From: Moringa oleifera
Lineage: Eukaryota > Streptophyta > Magnoliopsida > Brassicales > Moringaceae
Direction: 5' to 3'
DNA length: 64,000 nt
Assembly: GCA_021397835.1 (NCBI GenBank)
Contig: JAJFZO010000191.1
Span: 8,194,001 to 8,258,000 of the forward strand
Every line of letters begins with the position of its first letter. The stretch's first letter is position 1. Below, piece after piece: positions 35,575 to 47,955 of the stretch. Position numbers and translations under genes: made by a program. The notes beneath the pieces were generated by a model. It saw nothing but the letters and a program-made list of their open reading frames with translations, had not been told where the DNA came from and made no database searches.

Positions 35575-38500
35575 GTTGAAAAAATAGCAAACAATAAAAT
35601 AAAATAAAATAATAAATTTAAAAATATATATTTATACAAATTTTAAAAAAATAATTAAAATGAAAATATTATTTAAAATATTAAAGAAGAATAGAAAATA
35701 AAAAATTTAAGTATTAAAAATTAAAAAATAACATAAATCATTTATAATTTGAAAAATTGAAGAATCATAAAATTTTTTAAAAAATAAAAAAACAAATTTG
35801 TTTTGTATTGATCTTTTAAAAATATATAATAAAAATACAATAAAAAACATAAATACAACAAATATAAAATGTATGTAAAATAAATAAATAAAAGTATATA
35901 AAAAATAAAATAAAATTTAAAAATTAGATAAATAAAAAATAACAAGAAAATAAAAATCAAATAAAGTAATAAAATTGCAACTACTTTATAAGTCTAATAT
36001 TTTTTATTCGATTGTATTAAAGTTGTCAAAGATGATAAAAATTTAAAGAAATTAAAATTCTATAAAAAAAATTTATAAACAAAGTTAAAAGATAAAAAAA
36101 TAAAACCTAAAACAATTTTATAAATTTAAAAACTGAGAAAAATAAAGTTACTAAAAAAATATGTGCTAAAAAATAAAAATACTCTACAAAAAAAGTAAAT
36201 ATGAAAGAAAATTTAAAAAAAAAAACCTAAAGTAACTAAAAAATAAAAAATGAGTAAAAAAATTCTATAAAATCAAATCAATATATATGGACAAAAAAAG
36301 ACAATCATAAAAAAATTAAATTTTTTGCAAAGCAAGAAAATAGATACTTTTATAATTTTATTTCATTTTATAGATATTTTTTATAATTTATTTTTTTTTT
36401 GTCATCTTTGACTATTTTCGTTCAACAAAATAATAAATTTTAAACCACACCAAGTGACCTTAATTTTGTTAATTTATTTAATTTTTAACTTTTTTAACTT
36501 TTTATTTTTTATTCATTTGAGTTGTGAATTTTATTTTAATTTTTTATACTTGTATTTATTTATTTTAAATTTTTTGTTATATTTTTATTTTTTTTATTTG
36601 ATTTAGTATATTTTTATTACATTTCTTTTTAGAAATCAATGCAAATATAATTTTAAATTTTTACCGTTGTTTTAAATTATTTAGAAATTTATTTTTTCTT
36701 TATAATGAGTATTATTTTTTTACTATTGTCTTTTTTTACATTTATTGTTATTGATTTTTTGGATTTTCTTTTACTCCTTTTTTTCCTATTTTCTTCTAAT
36801 TATTTTGAATTTTTTAAATTTTTTCTTGCAAATATAATTTTTTATTTTGTTTTGTATTTTTAGTTTCTTTCACTTATTTCCTTTTAATCAAATTATTTTT
36901 GTTTATTTTTTAGTTTATTTTATTTTACAAGATTTTTTATTTGCTTCTATTTTATTTTCTTTTATTTTTCAAAGTTTTTGCATTTTTTATTTTTTTGAAT
37001 TTTTCTTTGATTACTATAATTCAGTAAATTAACAAATATTATAGCCACATGATAACAATTTTGTTAGTATATTTGATCTTTTTATTTTTGTGATTTTTTA
37101 TTTTATTTTTTGAATTTGATTTTATTTTTTACATACTTTTATTTTATTATTTTGAAACTTTTAATATTTTTATTGTATTTTTAATTAATTTTTGATTTAT
37201 TTTGTTTTATTACAATTTTCTTTAAAAGATCAATGCAAATCTAAATTATGTTTTAAAATCTTTTCTGTCAAATATTTTATGATTCTTGAATTGTTCTAAA
37301 TTATTTTACATTATTTTTTCATCTTTTATTTTTTAAAAATTTCTAATCTTTTGTGTTTTTTTTCAATTATTCTCATTATTTTTTGAATTTTTTTGGATCT
37401 TGTTACATTTCCCATGTTTTATTTTTTTATGCTTTTTTTATAATTTTTCTTGATATCTGTTTTCTATATTTTATTTTATTTTATATTTTATTATTTTTTT
37501 CAACAAAATCTATTTTTTTTCCTTGTAAAGAATTTTATTTCTTTATTGTTGCCTTTATATATATATATATAGTTTTATTTTTTAAGATTTTTTTATATTT
37601 TTTATTTCTTTTAGTTACTTCAAGTTTCTTTTATTTTTATTTTTGTACATATGTTTAATTTCTCTCACTTATTTTCTTTTGGTAACTTCATTTTTCTAAA
37701 ATTTTTTAGTTTATTTGGTTTTTAAATTTTTTTATTTCCTTTTATTTTATTTTATCATTTTTTTATATGTCATAATTTTTGTTTTTTCATCTTTTTCTAT
37801 TTTAATTCAACAAACTAACATGAATAAGTCTTTCTATGAATCTTTTTTATTCTTATTTTTTAATAGATATTTGGGTAGGAAGAAGATCTCTTTATGACAT
37901 TTGATAAATAAGTTAAAAATAATCTTATACTTTTGATATTAATTATAATATAAAAATAATGTTTCATATTTTATTAATATTTTTTTACAAATAAAGTTAA
38001 ATTTTGTTAAGAAAAATAAGTATATTATAAATTAATTCATTATATAACTTAATCAATCAAAATAAACAAGACACTGATCAGAAAAGAACACTTGAAGATG
38101 AAAAACTAAACATAAAAATTTATAAATAACATTAATGCAAAATAAATATAAAACCTAAAACTAAATGAACTAATAAAAATGTAACCACTTGATGAGATAT
38201 GATATTTTTCTTTCTTTTGTATTAAAGTAGTCAAAAACGATAAAAATTTAAAAAAACTAAAAAATAAAAAATTTATAAACAATATTACAAATAAAAGCAA
38301 ATAAAAAACTAAAAATCATATAAAATAAAAAAAACAAAGAAGAATAAAGTTACTAAAAAAATAAGTCCCAGAAAACAAAAATACTCAATAAAATAAAAAA
38401 TAAATATGGGAATTTTTCTTTAAAAAAACCCAAAACAACTAAAAAAATAAGAAAAAAGAGTGAAAGAAAATTCAACAAAATCAAGACAATACATATAAAA

Positions 38501-39340
38501 AAAGATAATAGTAAAAAAAACTAAAATTTTCATAAAAAATAGTTTTTTAAAAAATAAAATAAAACATCAAAAAATATTAAAAACCAAACAAAATGAAAAT
38601 AGAAAAAATGTTATAAAACCAAAGAAAATAAAAAAATAATTCAAAAATTTTAAAAACTTAAAATAATATAAACAACATAATATAATTATTATTTTTTAAT
38701 AAAATCTACTTTTGGTTTTCAAAAAATATTAATAAAATTATAATTTTTTTTAAGTATAATTAATATAATACAAAATTTTAACAAAAAAAAGATAAAATAT
38801 TTTGAGCCACCCATGTAACAAGATGATGTTAATTTAACTACACGTGACATGTGATGATTGAGATAAGAGAAAAAGATAAAGGTTTTCTGAACAAAAATAA
38901 AATAAAATTTTCAGAGAGTTTTACATGTTTGTCGCATGTAAAATTATGTTCATTAAACTAAAATAAATGATTTTGATTTAAAGTTAATTATTTTTTGACA
39001 AAACAAATCTCTCAAAATTATTTAACTGTGATACATCTTATTTGTTATTTTTTAATTTTATTTTTAATATATTAAAAAATTTTATTATTTGTCATATATT
39101 TATTAATAAAATTATAAAATAAATTAATTATCCAACTTATCAACTTTTATTTTGCTTTACTCCCATTTAATAAATTGCTAATCATAAAAATATCAAATTA
39201 TAACATCCATGAAATTGTAATACAAACATAATAATTTGATACAATAATTTTTAAAAATAAATACGATATATTTAATATAATAATATGTAAATTATATTTT
39301 ATATAATAAACATAAAACTTTAATTTAACATAACAAAATT
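35575..39340. repeat. A/T-rich block with T-rich motifs in alternating orientation
   Basis: The same low-complexity family as at 3400-6480, but the strand bias switches: A-rich from 35575 to about 36350, T-rich from about 36360 to 37860, then A-rich again to about 38780, with mixed AT DNA to 39340. Forward motifs (ATCAATGCAAATC near 36636 and 37227; ACAAATATTATAGCCACATG near 37035) lie in the middle; reverse complements (AACCACTTGATGAG near 38182; TATTGATCTTTTAAAAA near 35806) lie in the A-rich flanks. The F/Y/L-rich ORFs here, such as 37353-37658, are compositional. Confidence 0.75.
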
Positions 39341-39488
39341 AATGTACCCGCACAAGTTTTAAGCTATTTGCAAATAGAGCTTGGTGGCCTTGACACCAAA
39401 GATACAAAGCTTTTGCTGCCCAATTATCAAACTTCCTGTACGAATGTCATAAAAGAAAAAAAATTCTAATAAGTATGCAGAAACATAC

Positions 39489-39939
39489 CTTCTTTTCTTC
39501 CCGTAACAGTTTTTGAACAAGCCTAATCGCTGCAGCAACATACAGGTTTTGGAAAGCAACACACTAGACTTGTGGTTTCATTTGCAAGTTTCTCAAACAA
39601 GAAATTCGGTTCTGAATTCTCTTGAGCAAAAAACATTTTCAATATCTTCAAACGAATTTTTGCATTTGGTAAGTCCACGTATATCCTCAATCGTAATCAA
39701 GTCGACATAAATCGATAAGAACTACAGTAGAAGTAGCCACACTAGATACTAAATCCACAATCATTCTTTCTTAAATATTATTGAAGCTACAACCTTACCG
39801 TCTAGGTAAATGATGAAGCACAACATCATCAAGATCATATGGCCGATTAGTGGCACCAAGGATGGTAATTCTTTGGTTGTCTTTTGACCTCAAACCATCC
39901 CAAGCAATTATAAACTCATTTCTCATTCTTTTGGTTTCC
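39489..39939 (-). pseudogene. AAA ATPase (ATAD1/katanin-like clade) pseudogene, two exons
   Basis: Exon 1 (39799-39939) reads TKRMRNEFIIAWDGLRSKDN, then QRITILGATNRPYDLDDVV and LHHLPR without a break. It covers the sensor-1 region (GATNRPYDLD) and arginine-finger helix of meiotic-clade AAA ATPases. Exon 2 (39489-39685) is in phase across the intron (R-IYVDLPNA), continues LKILKMFFAQENSEPNF and FEKLANET, then loses frame where family members have GYSGSDLK, and resumes as NLYVAAAIRLVQKLL and REEKK before GTATGT. Splice sites look usable. Anomalies: the Arg pair expected before LPRR is His-His, and a ~2-base loss shifts the frame in exon 2. Walker A/B exons are not seen in the next 2 kb upstream (40-42 kb), so this is a 3' fragment. 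Confidence 0.85.
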
Positions 39940-40299
39940 TAGTGCTAAAAAAAAGCCATCACAAGCACCAAGCCAACTATCAACCTTTAACACAAAATCC
40001 AATTTCACACGCAACTAGCCAAAGAAATTTAATAGGAGTGCAAAACAAACACAAAAATAATTTTGGCTGCCATTATGGAACATTTTATCCAGAGAACCTA
40101 TATGTAAAACTTTTTTACTTTCTAAGAATAATTCCTAGCTTCTCATAGGTTAAACATTTGTACAAGAATAAAAACAAAAGAATATATTTCATCACATCTT
40201 TATTTCCTAGAACACAACTTTGCCTAAAGGATTACTAGTTTATCAGTTCAAACATCCCTTTGATTATTTAAAAATAAATAAATAATTCTCTTTTCTCTG

Positions 40300-40722
40300 C
40301 TTTTGATTAAATGAAAAGTTTTCCCCTCACGCGCTATTTCACATCTCTCTTTCTCATTCTTCGTATTCATCCCAAAAAGAGAATTGACCATACTTATTCT
40401 GAGATCATGTTAACTTGATACTTTCTCTTGATTTTACTTCATTTAAATTAACATATCTATTCAATTGTAAGACATTTAGCTATGTTCAAGTTAAATCCAA
40501 ATTATAAAATCCATATGTTTATCGATAAAGCAAATTATAAGTTACATTTATCATATAGTATAGCTAAATATATGAATTACATACATGGAAAAGAAATTAA
40601 TCCAAATGAACAACATTTTTTGTTCTCACATCCATATGTTTTGTATTAGCAACTAATTCACATTTAACCAACATCCATGCTTTTTGAATTGAGTAAATTA
40701 TTGTTAGAAGTATTAAAATTCA

Positions 40723-40763
<41 letters not shown>

Positions 40764-41640
40764 ATTTAAAGTAGGAATGTCATACTTAAATTGATAAAGT
40801 TTGAGTTTCAGTAAAATTAAAACAAGTTAAATAACCAAAATAAAGAATTTTGGTACAGTCAAAACTTCAAACTTATGCATATTTATAATTGAGATTTAAG
40901 CTTACTTCATCTCTGCAAAATTTTTAGCCAACATATAGTGAATCCGTGACATGATTAAGAAACGCAAAGTTTTGAAGATGACCATCACAGACTGCTTAGA
41001 AACAAAATGCTATAGAATGGAAATTTTAATACCAATAACATATATAGGTGTAGAAAGTGAAATTTTTATCATCTTAAATATAAAAATTCTATACTACACC
41101 TTATCAGGCCAAAGGAAAAAATAACTATTTGGCTTATATTGTATACCTATGAGCTAATGTCTAAAATTTACAGCAATTACAGTCATAACTTATGAATGGG
41201 AGTCACTTAAACAATTAAGAAAACACGAAACAAACTAAATGAAAAGCAATTTCAGAAAAATAAAAGAGAATAAAACACCAAGAAGAAAAGCGGTGAAAGA
41301 AACACTTACAACGAAAATAGAGGCCAGAGTGGAGCACGAGAACTCTCTCTCCCTCTCCCATTCTCACTCTGACAAATACATTCCTGAGAATATAATGAGC
41401 TTCTGAGTTAGGCCTTTTAAGACATGCAGTGGTTGCTAGAAGCAAGATGAAAAAACCAGAGGCGATCCCTTTGATGATGGAAAAGAGACCTAGAAGCAAA
41501 AGATGGAAACAGACCATACATGTAAGGGAAAATTACCTCTTCTCTCTCTAATTGAATGAAAAGCTTTCCTCTACTCTCATGCACTATTTTACATCTCTCT
41601 CATTCTTCGTATTCATCATCCCAAGAAGAGAATCGGCTAG
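40300..41640. repeat. Pair of ~90-100 bp direct repeats
   Basis: The sequence around 40303-40390 (AAATGAAAAGTTTTCCCCTC, CATTCTTCGTATTCATCCCA) recurs at about 41548-41635 (GAATGAAAAGCTTTCCTCTA, CATTCTTCGTATTCATCATC), about 1.24 kb apart. DNA between them contains an AT microsatellite and no recognisable exon. Minus-strand DNA at 41215-41520 holds a 100-codon frame with hydrophobic stretches and a GAGAGGGAGAGAGAG tract; it may be an old promoter/leader, but nothing identifies it. Confidence 0.65.
40727..40760. repeat. AT dinucleotide microsatellite
   Basis: An uninterrupted run of about 17 AT repeats in unassigned AT-rich DNA. Confidence 0.95.
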
Positions 41641-42060
41641 TGGTTTTCTAGTTGGATGTTTTAAGCAAGTTGATTGGGTTTTTGTTAGGGTCGAATTGTT
41701 GAGTGAGCTTTTCAAGATAAGCATGGCATGGCAAAAGTTTTTCATCTTTGGTTTTCTTTTGACTTACCTAGAGTTTGGCAGACAATAAGCACCGAATCCC
41801 CAAAGACTTCGATTTCTTTTATTTTTAGGGTCAAGGCAGCGTCGTCTTCTAAAATAAGCTGATTGGTTTGGGTTAGGTCTTTCAAGCAAGCCTTTGTGAA
41901 TTTAATTTGGCCTCTCGAATAAGTTGATTAGTTTTTTAGTTGGGCCTGTCTAGTAAGATGATGGATTTTAAAGTTGGGCTTTCTAAATCAACTAACGGGC
42001 TTTTAATTAAGAACTTTTCAAGTATAGCTGAGCCTTCAAATAAGCCCATAAACTTTTAAG
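41640..42060 (+). repeat. Degenerate short tandem phrases, no gene
   Basis: The stretch contains related phrases: GCAAGTTGATTGGGTTTTTG, AATAAGCTGATTGGTTTGGG, AATAAGTTGATTAGTTTTTT, then AGTTGGGCCTGTCTAGTAAG and AGTTGGGCTTTCTAAATC. They look like a decayed tandem repeat of about 40-80 bases. I see no coding potential. From 42060 to 42870 nothing is recognisable. Confidence 0.4.
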
Positions 42061-42879
42061 TTGTACACATTAAATATTTTATTATCGAAATATTATTAGC
42101 AAATAACACAACCATAGATTCTATTTCTAGTTTTTTTTCATCAAATATTATCTCCAAATAACAAGCATAGATTTAAAAAACAGTATAAAAAGATTTATAC
42201 TCATTCCCAAATACGGAGCAAGAAGGAATGGTTATAGCCCCAAGCAAAAACCATCAGTTCAAATTTAGGCACCAAATTAATGCTGCATGAGTATCACTTC
42301 TAAGCCAACTCTTGTTATAAAAGCCAAAGACAAAAAGTGATCCACCATCAGAGAAGTGAAATCCCAATTAGTCCCAAGGCTTTGTATCACAATAAAAGAA
42401 GCTCTTAAAATGGGTTACAATAGAATAATAAATACTCATTTAATAAAGCAACTGACTTTCAATGCTCACATTAATTTAGCAGATGAAGCCATATGCTTCA
42501 ACTCTGTAGAAAGAGAAAAAGAAAAAAAATCAAAACTACTTTCTTATTTAGATTGCATGATTTAAGCAAGGCATCGATTCCTTTTGTTTTTTAAGGAAGT
42601 ATACTAAAAATCAAGTAACATCAACAAAATTAGGATTTTCATTATCTGAGATCATGACCTAATGCAATGCGAATTGTGGAGCAAGAACGGATCTTTGGCA
42701 AAGCCTAATGCTACTTGCAAACAGAGTCAGAGAGAGTTTCGGATCCATCGCTAGATCCATAAAACCCGACCCGTATCATTAGGCACATGCTTCTTTTTTC
42801 ATTAATAAAGCCTAATGCGCACTTTAATTGGGCACATCAAGTTAAAAGGTTTTAAGGTTTGTGTTTCCTCTTTTGCCTT

Positions 42880-45800
42880 TTCAATTATTTTATTTATTTA
42901 TTTATTTGAATTTTATAACATTATATTTTATAATTTTATTTTATTTGATTTTTTTCATTTTTATAATTTTATTTGTTGTATTTTTATTTTGTCTTTTATA
43001 TTTTTTTTTATTTTTTACCATCTTCTTTTCTAACAGAATCTTCTTTCTTGCTTTGCAAATAGTTTTTTCTTTATTATTTTCTTTTTTATATGTATTGTGT
43101 TGATTTTGTTGCACTTTTTTACTCTATTTTCTTATTTTCTTTTAGTTGCTTTAAGTATTTTTAAAAAAATTCTTACATTTATTTTTTTATTTTGCCAGGT
43201 ATTTTTAATTTCTTTCACTGATTTTCTTCTAGTAGCTTCTTTGTTTTTCTGGATTCTTTTAGTTCATTTGGTTTTACAGTTCTTATATGTTTTTATTTTA
43301 ATTTTTTTTTTATTTTTTTGATATTTTTGATAATTTTTTTTAAAATTTTAATTTTTAAAAAATTTTGTTGTCATCTTTGACAACTTTAATTGAAAAACAT
43401 AAGAAATTTTGAAGCCCACCAACTGGTTGTAATTTTGTTAGTTTATTTGGCTTTCAGGTTATTTTTTCTACATTTTTTATTTATCTAAGTGTTGAATGCT
43501 ATTTTAATTTTTTATACTTTTATTTATTCATTTTAGATGCATTAATATTTTTTTGTTATTTTTTTGTTATCCAATTTTTCGTATTTTATTACATTTTTCT
43601 TTAAAATATCAATATAAATCAAAAAAAATTTAACTCTTTTTCAAAAGAATATTTTAACATTCTTGAACTTTTTTAAAATTATTTTATATTATTTTTTCTC
43701 ATTTTTAACTTTTAAAGTATTTAATCTTTTGTGTTTTTTAATTATTTTTATTTTCTTTGAATTTTTGAATTTCATATATTTTAATATTTTTTGTTTTTAT
43801 TTTTTACTTTTTTAACAAAAAATATATATTTTTTGGCTTTATAAGGAGTTCTGTTTTTTTTTACTATTGTCTTTTTCTTACATGTATTGTATTGATTTTG
43901 TAGGATTTTCTTTTACTTTTTTTTTCCTATTTTCTTCTAGTTATTTTGGATTTTTTAGTTTTTTCTTACAATATTTTATTTTAAAGTATATTTTTAGTTT
44001 CTTTCGCTTATTATCTTTAAGTCAAATTATTTTTGTTTGATTTTTTAATTTATTTGGTTTTATGAGATTTTGTTATTTGCTTCTGTTTTGTTTTTTTATT
44101 TTTTAAATATTTTTTATGTTTTTAAATAAAATTAGTCAATTAACAAATATTAGATTCACAAGTGGTTACAAATTTGTTATTATATTTCAATTTTAGCTTT
44201 TGTCATTTTTTATTTGTTTTATTTTTTGAATTTTATTTTATTATTTACTTATTTTTATTTATTTATTTTGAATATTTTATATTTTTGTTATATTTTTAAA
44301 TTTTCACTTTTTGATTTATATTTTATTATAATTTTTTTAAAAGATCAATGTAAATCTAAATTGTGGTTTTAAACTTTTTCTATAGAATATTTTATGATTC
44401 TTGAAATGTTTTACATTATTTTACATTATTTTTTTCTCATCTTTGATTTTTTTTAAGTTTATAATCTTTTGTGTTTTTTTTAATTATTTTCTTTAAACTT
44501 TAGGATTTGGTTACATATTATTTTTTATTTTTATTTTATTTAACTTTTCTAAAATTATTTTTTATATTTTATTTTATTTTACCTTTTATTAATTTTTTCA
44601 ACAGAAGCTATATTCTTACTTTGCAAAGAGTTTTATTTTTGTTTTTTTCTATTACATTTATTTTTTAAGTATTTTTAGTTTTCTACACTTATCTTTTTTT
44701 TAGTAACTTTATTTTTTTATTTTTTTAATTTATTTAGTTTTTTTAATTTTTATTTTTATTTATGTTATTTTATTTTATAAAATTTATTATGATTTTTATA
44801 TTTCTTAATTTTTAAATTTTTTTATCTTTATCTATTTTAATTTAGTAAAATAATAATTATTAAATCTCTCCAAGTGGTTGTAATTTTATCAGTTTATTTA
44901 GTTTAGCTTTCGTTTACTTTTAATTTATTTGATTTTTTGAATTTTATTATATTTTTATATTTTTTATTTATTTATTTTGTTATTTATTCATTTATTGGGT
45001 TTTTATTTTTTTACTATTTTATTTATTTTATTTTAATTATATTTTAAAAAAAATTCCATGCAAATCAAAATTATTTTTAAATTTTTATAAAATATTTTAT
45101 GATTCTTCAATTATTTTATTTTTAAGTTTTTTAAGTTTTTGTGTTTTCTAATTATTCTCCTTTTTTTTTCTTTTTTTAGTTATTTTGATTTTTTAAAAAA
45201 ATTCTCATATTCATTTTCTTATTTTGTTGAGTATTTTTATTTTCTAGCACTTATTTTTTAAGATTTGTTATTTTATTTAATTTTTTAATCTTTTATTTTT
45301 TAACCTTGTTTATAATATTTTGTATTTTTAAATTTTTATCATCATTAGATACTTTAATACAAAATGACAAATCTTAAACATCATCAATTGGCTGTAATTT
45401 TATTAGTTTCTTTGGTTTATAGTTTTTTTTGTTATTTTTTACTTTTATTTATCTGATTTTTGAATTTTATTTTATTTTCATTTACTTTTGTTTACTTATT
45501 TTTCATAAATTTATATTTTTGTTGTGTTTACATTTTTTTATTGCTTGATTTGTTGTATTTTTATTTTACAGTTTTCTTTAAAAGATTAATGTAAGTTAAA
45601 AATATTTTCTATTTGTTCTATAGAATATTTTATGATTATTGAATTGTTTTAAATTATAAAATATTTTACATTATTTTTCTCATTTTTTATTTTTTAGTTT
45701 TCTAATTTTATGTATGTCCTTTTTTTAATTTTTTAATTTTCTTTTTTGATTTTAATACATTTATTTTTTAATTTTTATTTTAACTAATTTTTCCTTTTTA

Positions 45801-46250
45801 ATGGTTTTACTTAATATATTTTCTTTTTTAAATTTAATATTTTATTTTATTTTTAGTATTTTCTTGTTCAACAAAATCTCTTTTATTTTCTTTTTGAATT
45901 TTATTTTATTTTGGTCATTTAATTATATTTCTTGTTTGAAATTTGTCCATTGTATTAAGTTTTTTTAAAAAATTTCTTTACATTTTTGAGTTATTGCATT
46001 TTTACTTTTTAAGACATCAATATAAATCAAAATTATTTTAAAAAATATTTATAGCTTATTATTTTCACTTGTTTTATTAATTTTTAAATTTTTTGTAAAA
46101 TTTTTTATTCTTAAATAATTTTTCAGTTTTAAATTTTTTATATTTTCTGTTAAATTGAATGTTTGAAATTTTTTATTTTAAAATCAAAATTTATTTAAAA
46201 CATAATGATAAAATTAATGAATAAATTATTATTTTTATTCTAGTGAGAAA
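42880..46250 (+). repeat. T-rich low-complexity block, third locus
   Basis: The same T-rich family as 3400-6480 and 56680-59720, but clearly diverged. The ATCAATGCAAATC-like motif occurs near 43606, 44342, 45055, 45582 and 46014. The CAAGTGGTTGTAATTTTGTT-like motif occurs near 43420, 44163, 44870 and 45385, with spacings of roughly 510-745 bases. So a degenerate tandem structure is more visible here than in copy A. ORFs at 42815-43321 are T-rich artefacts. Confidence 0.8.
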
Positions 46251-46261
46251 ACCATACATAC

Positions 46262-46440
46262 CTTTTGCAAGTTTTCAAATTTGACCGTTGGGCATAAAGA
46301 CTCACGGCTTCGGCACCTTCTTCCTCACAGCAAATTCTTCCTCCTCTGGTGTGAGATTTCCATCTTTTTCCTCTTCTGCTGCTTTCTCTCTTCCCCTCTC
46401 TCTCTCTCTCTCTCTCAAAATCCTCATCAGAGGTTTAAAG
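46262..46440 (+). promoter_or_regulatory. Promoter / CT-rich leader-like module, diverged third copy
   Basis: Follows the T-rich block exactly as in segments A and B: CAAATTTGACCGTTGGGCAT (containing TTGACC, a W-box-type core), then CTTCTTCCTC-rich DNA and a CT tract (about 46395-46416) ending TCTCAAAATCC. The module therefore exists three times at the right edge of T-rich blocks. Downstream sequence differs at each locus. Promoter function is inferred from layout only. Confidence 0.4.
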
Positions 46441-47059
46441 AGTTAATGATTTTAGGACTAGAGGGAACAACGTTCAAGTCGACCGATAATAGGCGAACAG
46501 TTAACTTCTCTGGTGTCCGTCAAAGGATTTTGAGGTAGGGGAGGACCTGTAATTAATCTGGCTGTTTAGATTAAAGGGAAGGCCCTCGTCGAAATCATCG
46601 GCTTTCTGCCCAGCGCCACGGCTGGTTATTGGAGAGAATTTCCTAGCGGTGGATCGAGTACAAGGCAAGGCCAGCATAGGCTGAGTCTACTTCACCGTCC
46701 CGCGATTGAGTTATGAATTCTTGTGACAAGGCTTATGAGGTTCTATCTAAGATATTCGGAATAAAGATCCACATAGAATGGTTGGCTTGAAAATCTTCAC
46801 ATTCTAGGAAGAAACAAGAAAACAGGGGAAGATTTCAAGCGACTGGACTGTACGAAAGCCGAGTTCGGTATTGTGCTGGGTGCAATCAGCACTCAAACCC
46901 TCCATCAGCGTACTCACACATATCTCCACGCCGATATGATTCTTTGCGAGAATCAGCTCATGGGACACAGCTATAATGGAATTTCCCTGGGTCTTTGCTG
47001 CGAGCATTCTATCTTGTGCGGACAAAAGGACAAGCGGTCCAGTCATGGGAGTATGCTCG
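46441..47059. other. GC-richer unassigned stretch
   Basis: A stretch of noticeably higher GC than its surroundings, without a recognisable exon. Open frames exist on both strands (for example 80 codons on the minus strand, 47046 to 46804), but none shows a known domain. The composition break suggests DNA of a different origin from the flanking T-rich block. Confidence 0.35.
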
Positions 47060-47668
47060 TGAACATTCTATCTTGTGATGGTGACACATTCAATGCTACT
47101 GAAGGTGCAGCAAAGCCACTTTCTGTGGATGTTGACATTGTCAAAACAGCCACGGGAGCAGCGAAAAAGAGCTATGTCTTCCATGAAGATGGAGACTCCT
47201 ACTCAACTGAGTAAGCATTTCTCTCTCAAGTTTTTATGCTGCACCAGATTTGAATACCTCTAATTCTTTGGGTTTTCATATGTCTTGCTATGCTTTCGGA
47301 CTAGATGCGGGATGCATTTACTATAGTGTTCTTTGTCTTACCTTTTATGCTTCCTTGGAACACAGCAAAATGTTGAGTGGGAAGAAAATAAGGTGGAAAT
47401 GGATCCAAGTACTGGCTCTGAAACAGAGCTGGCTGCTATTTTAAATGCTTGGTATTCCACAGGCTTCTACACTGCCAATTAATTTCTTCATTCCCTTCTT
47501 TTCAGATACTGGATACTTATGGTTGTTTTCTGCAAGTATTCATGCATAATGAACATAACTTGATATTCATGTTTATGGCTGCCACATGCAAATCTTTATT
47601 GAAAGAGGTCTGACTCTTCTTGGTTTTGCATATGATAGGTATCTTGCAGAGCAGTCCATAACTTTAAA
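47060..47668 (+). pseudogene. SMN-like (survival motor neuron) pseudogene, 3' exons, copy 1
   Basis: Three exon pieces match the C-terminal part of plant SMN-like proteins, which take part in snRNP assembly. Exon a (about 47075-47209): NATEGAAKPLSVDVDIVKTA, then TGAAKK; a +1 shift moves KRAMSSMKMETPT into another frame, before a GTAAGC donor. Exon b (47366-47474): QNVEWEENKVEMDPS, ETELAAILNAWYSTGFYT; the donor after ACTG reads CC instead of GT, so the frame runs into a stop. Exon c (about 47639-47668): YLAEQSI, completing the family's AWYSAGFYTGKYLxEQSI ending. N-terminal exons are not found. The DGDIVKTA and NAWYS-GFYT motifs are the main support. A related exon lies at 63680-63852. Confidence 0.8.
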
Positions 47669-47675
47669 AAAAAAA

Positions 47676-47753
47676 AAAAAAGCATCTGTAGACATTCTTC
47701 ATGAATGGGATCCTAAAAAAGCATCTGTAGACATTCTTCATGAATGGGATCCT
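47676..47753 (+). repeat. Perfect 39 bp tandem duplication
   Basis: AAAAAAGCATCTGTAGACAT and the 19 bases after it occur twice in a row, with GCATCTGTAG at 47682 and 47721. The length is a multiple of three, so in the frame following the SMN-like YLAEQSI it duplicates 13 residues, KASVDILHEWDPK. It lies just after a poly-A run. Confidence 0.95.
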
Positions 47754-47837
47754 GAGGCAAAATGGTTTGTCAAAAGATATCTCTAATATGCAGGTAGACG
47801 TTCTCAAAAGATGAATATAAAACTATTAATTGAGAGG

Positions 47838-47955
47838 TTTCTGTTATGAATCTCTTGCCTCTGAAATTTCTACTATTAAAGCTCTTGGGACTTTGAGCAA
47901 TGAAGCTCACAGTACAGATAAGGCTCTTGTGACTTGGATCAGGCCCGATAGTTAA
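47838..47955 (+). other. Possible orphan exon (ASEISTIKALGTLSNEAH)
   Basis: One plus frame reads CYESLASEISTIKALGTLS, then NEAHSTDKALVTWIRPDS before a stop. Composition and the even spread of hydrophobic residues look protein-like, but no family is recognised and only one copy exists. A second weak candidate is 48380-48452, after a TTTGTGCAG acceptor (GGQKTIGIVIATRAGLGW). Confidence 0.25.
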
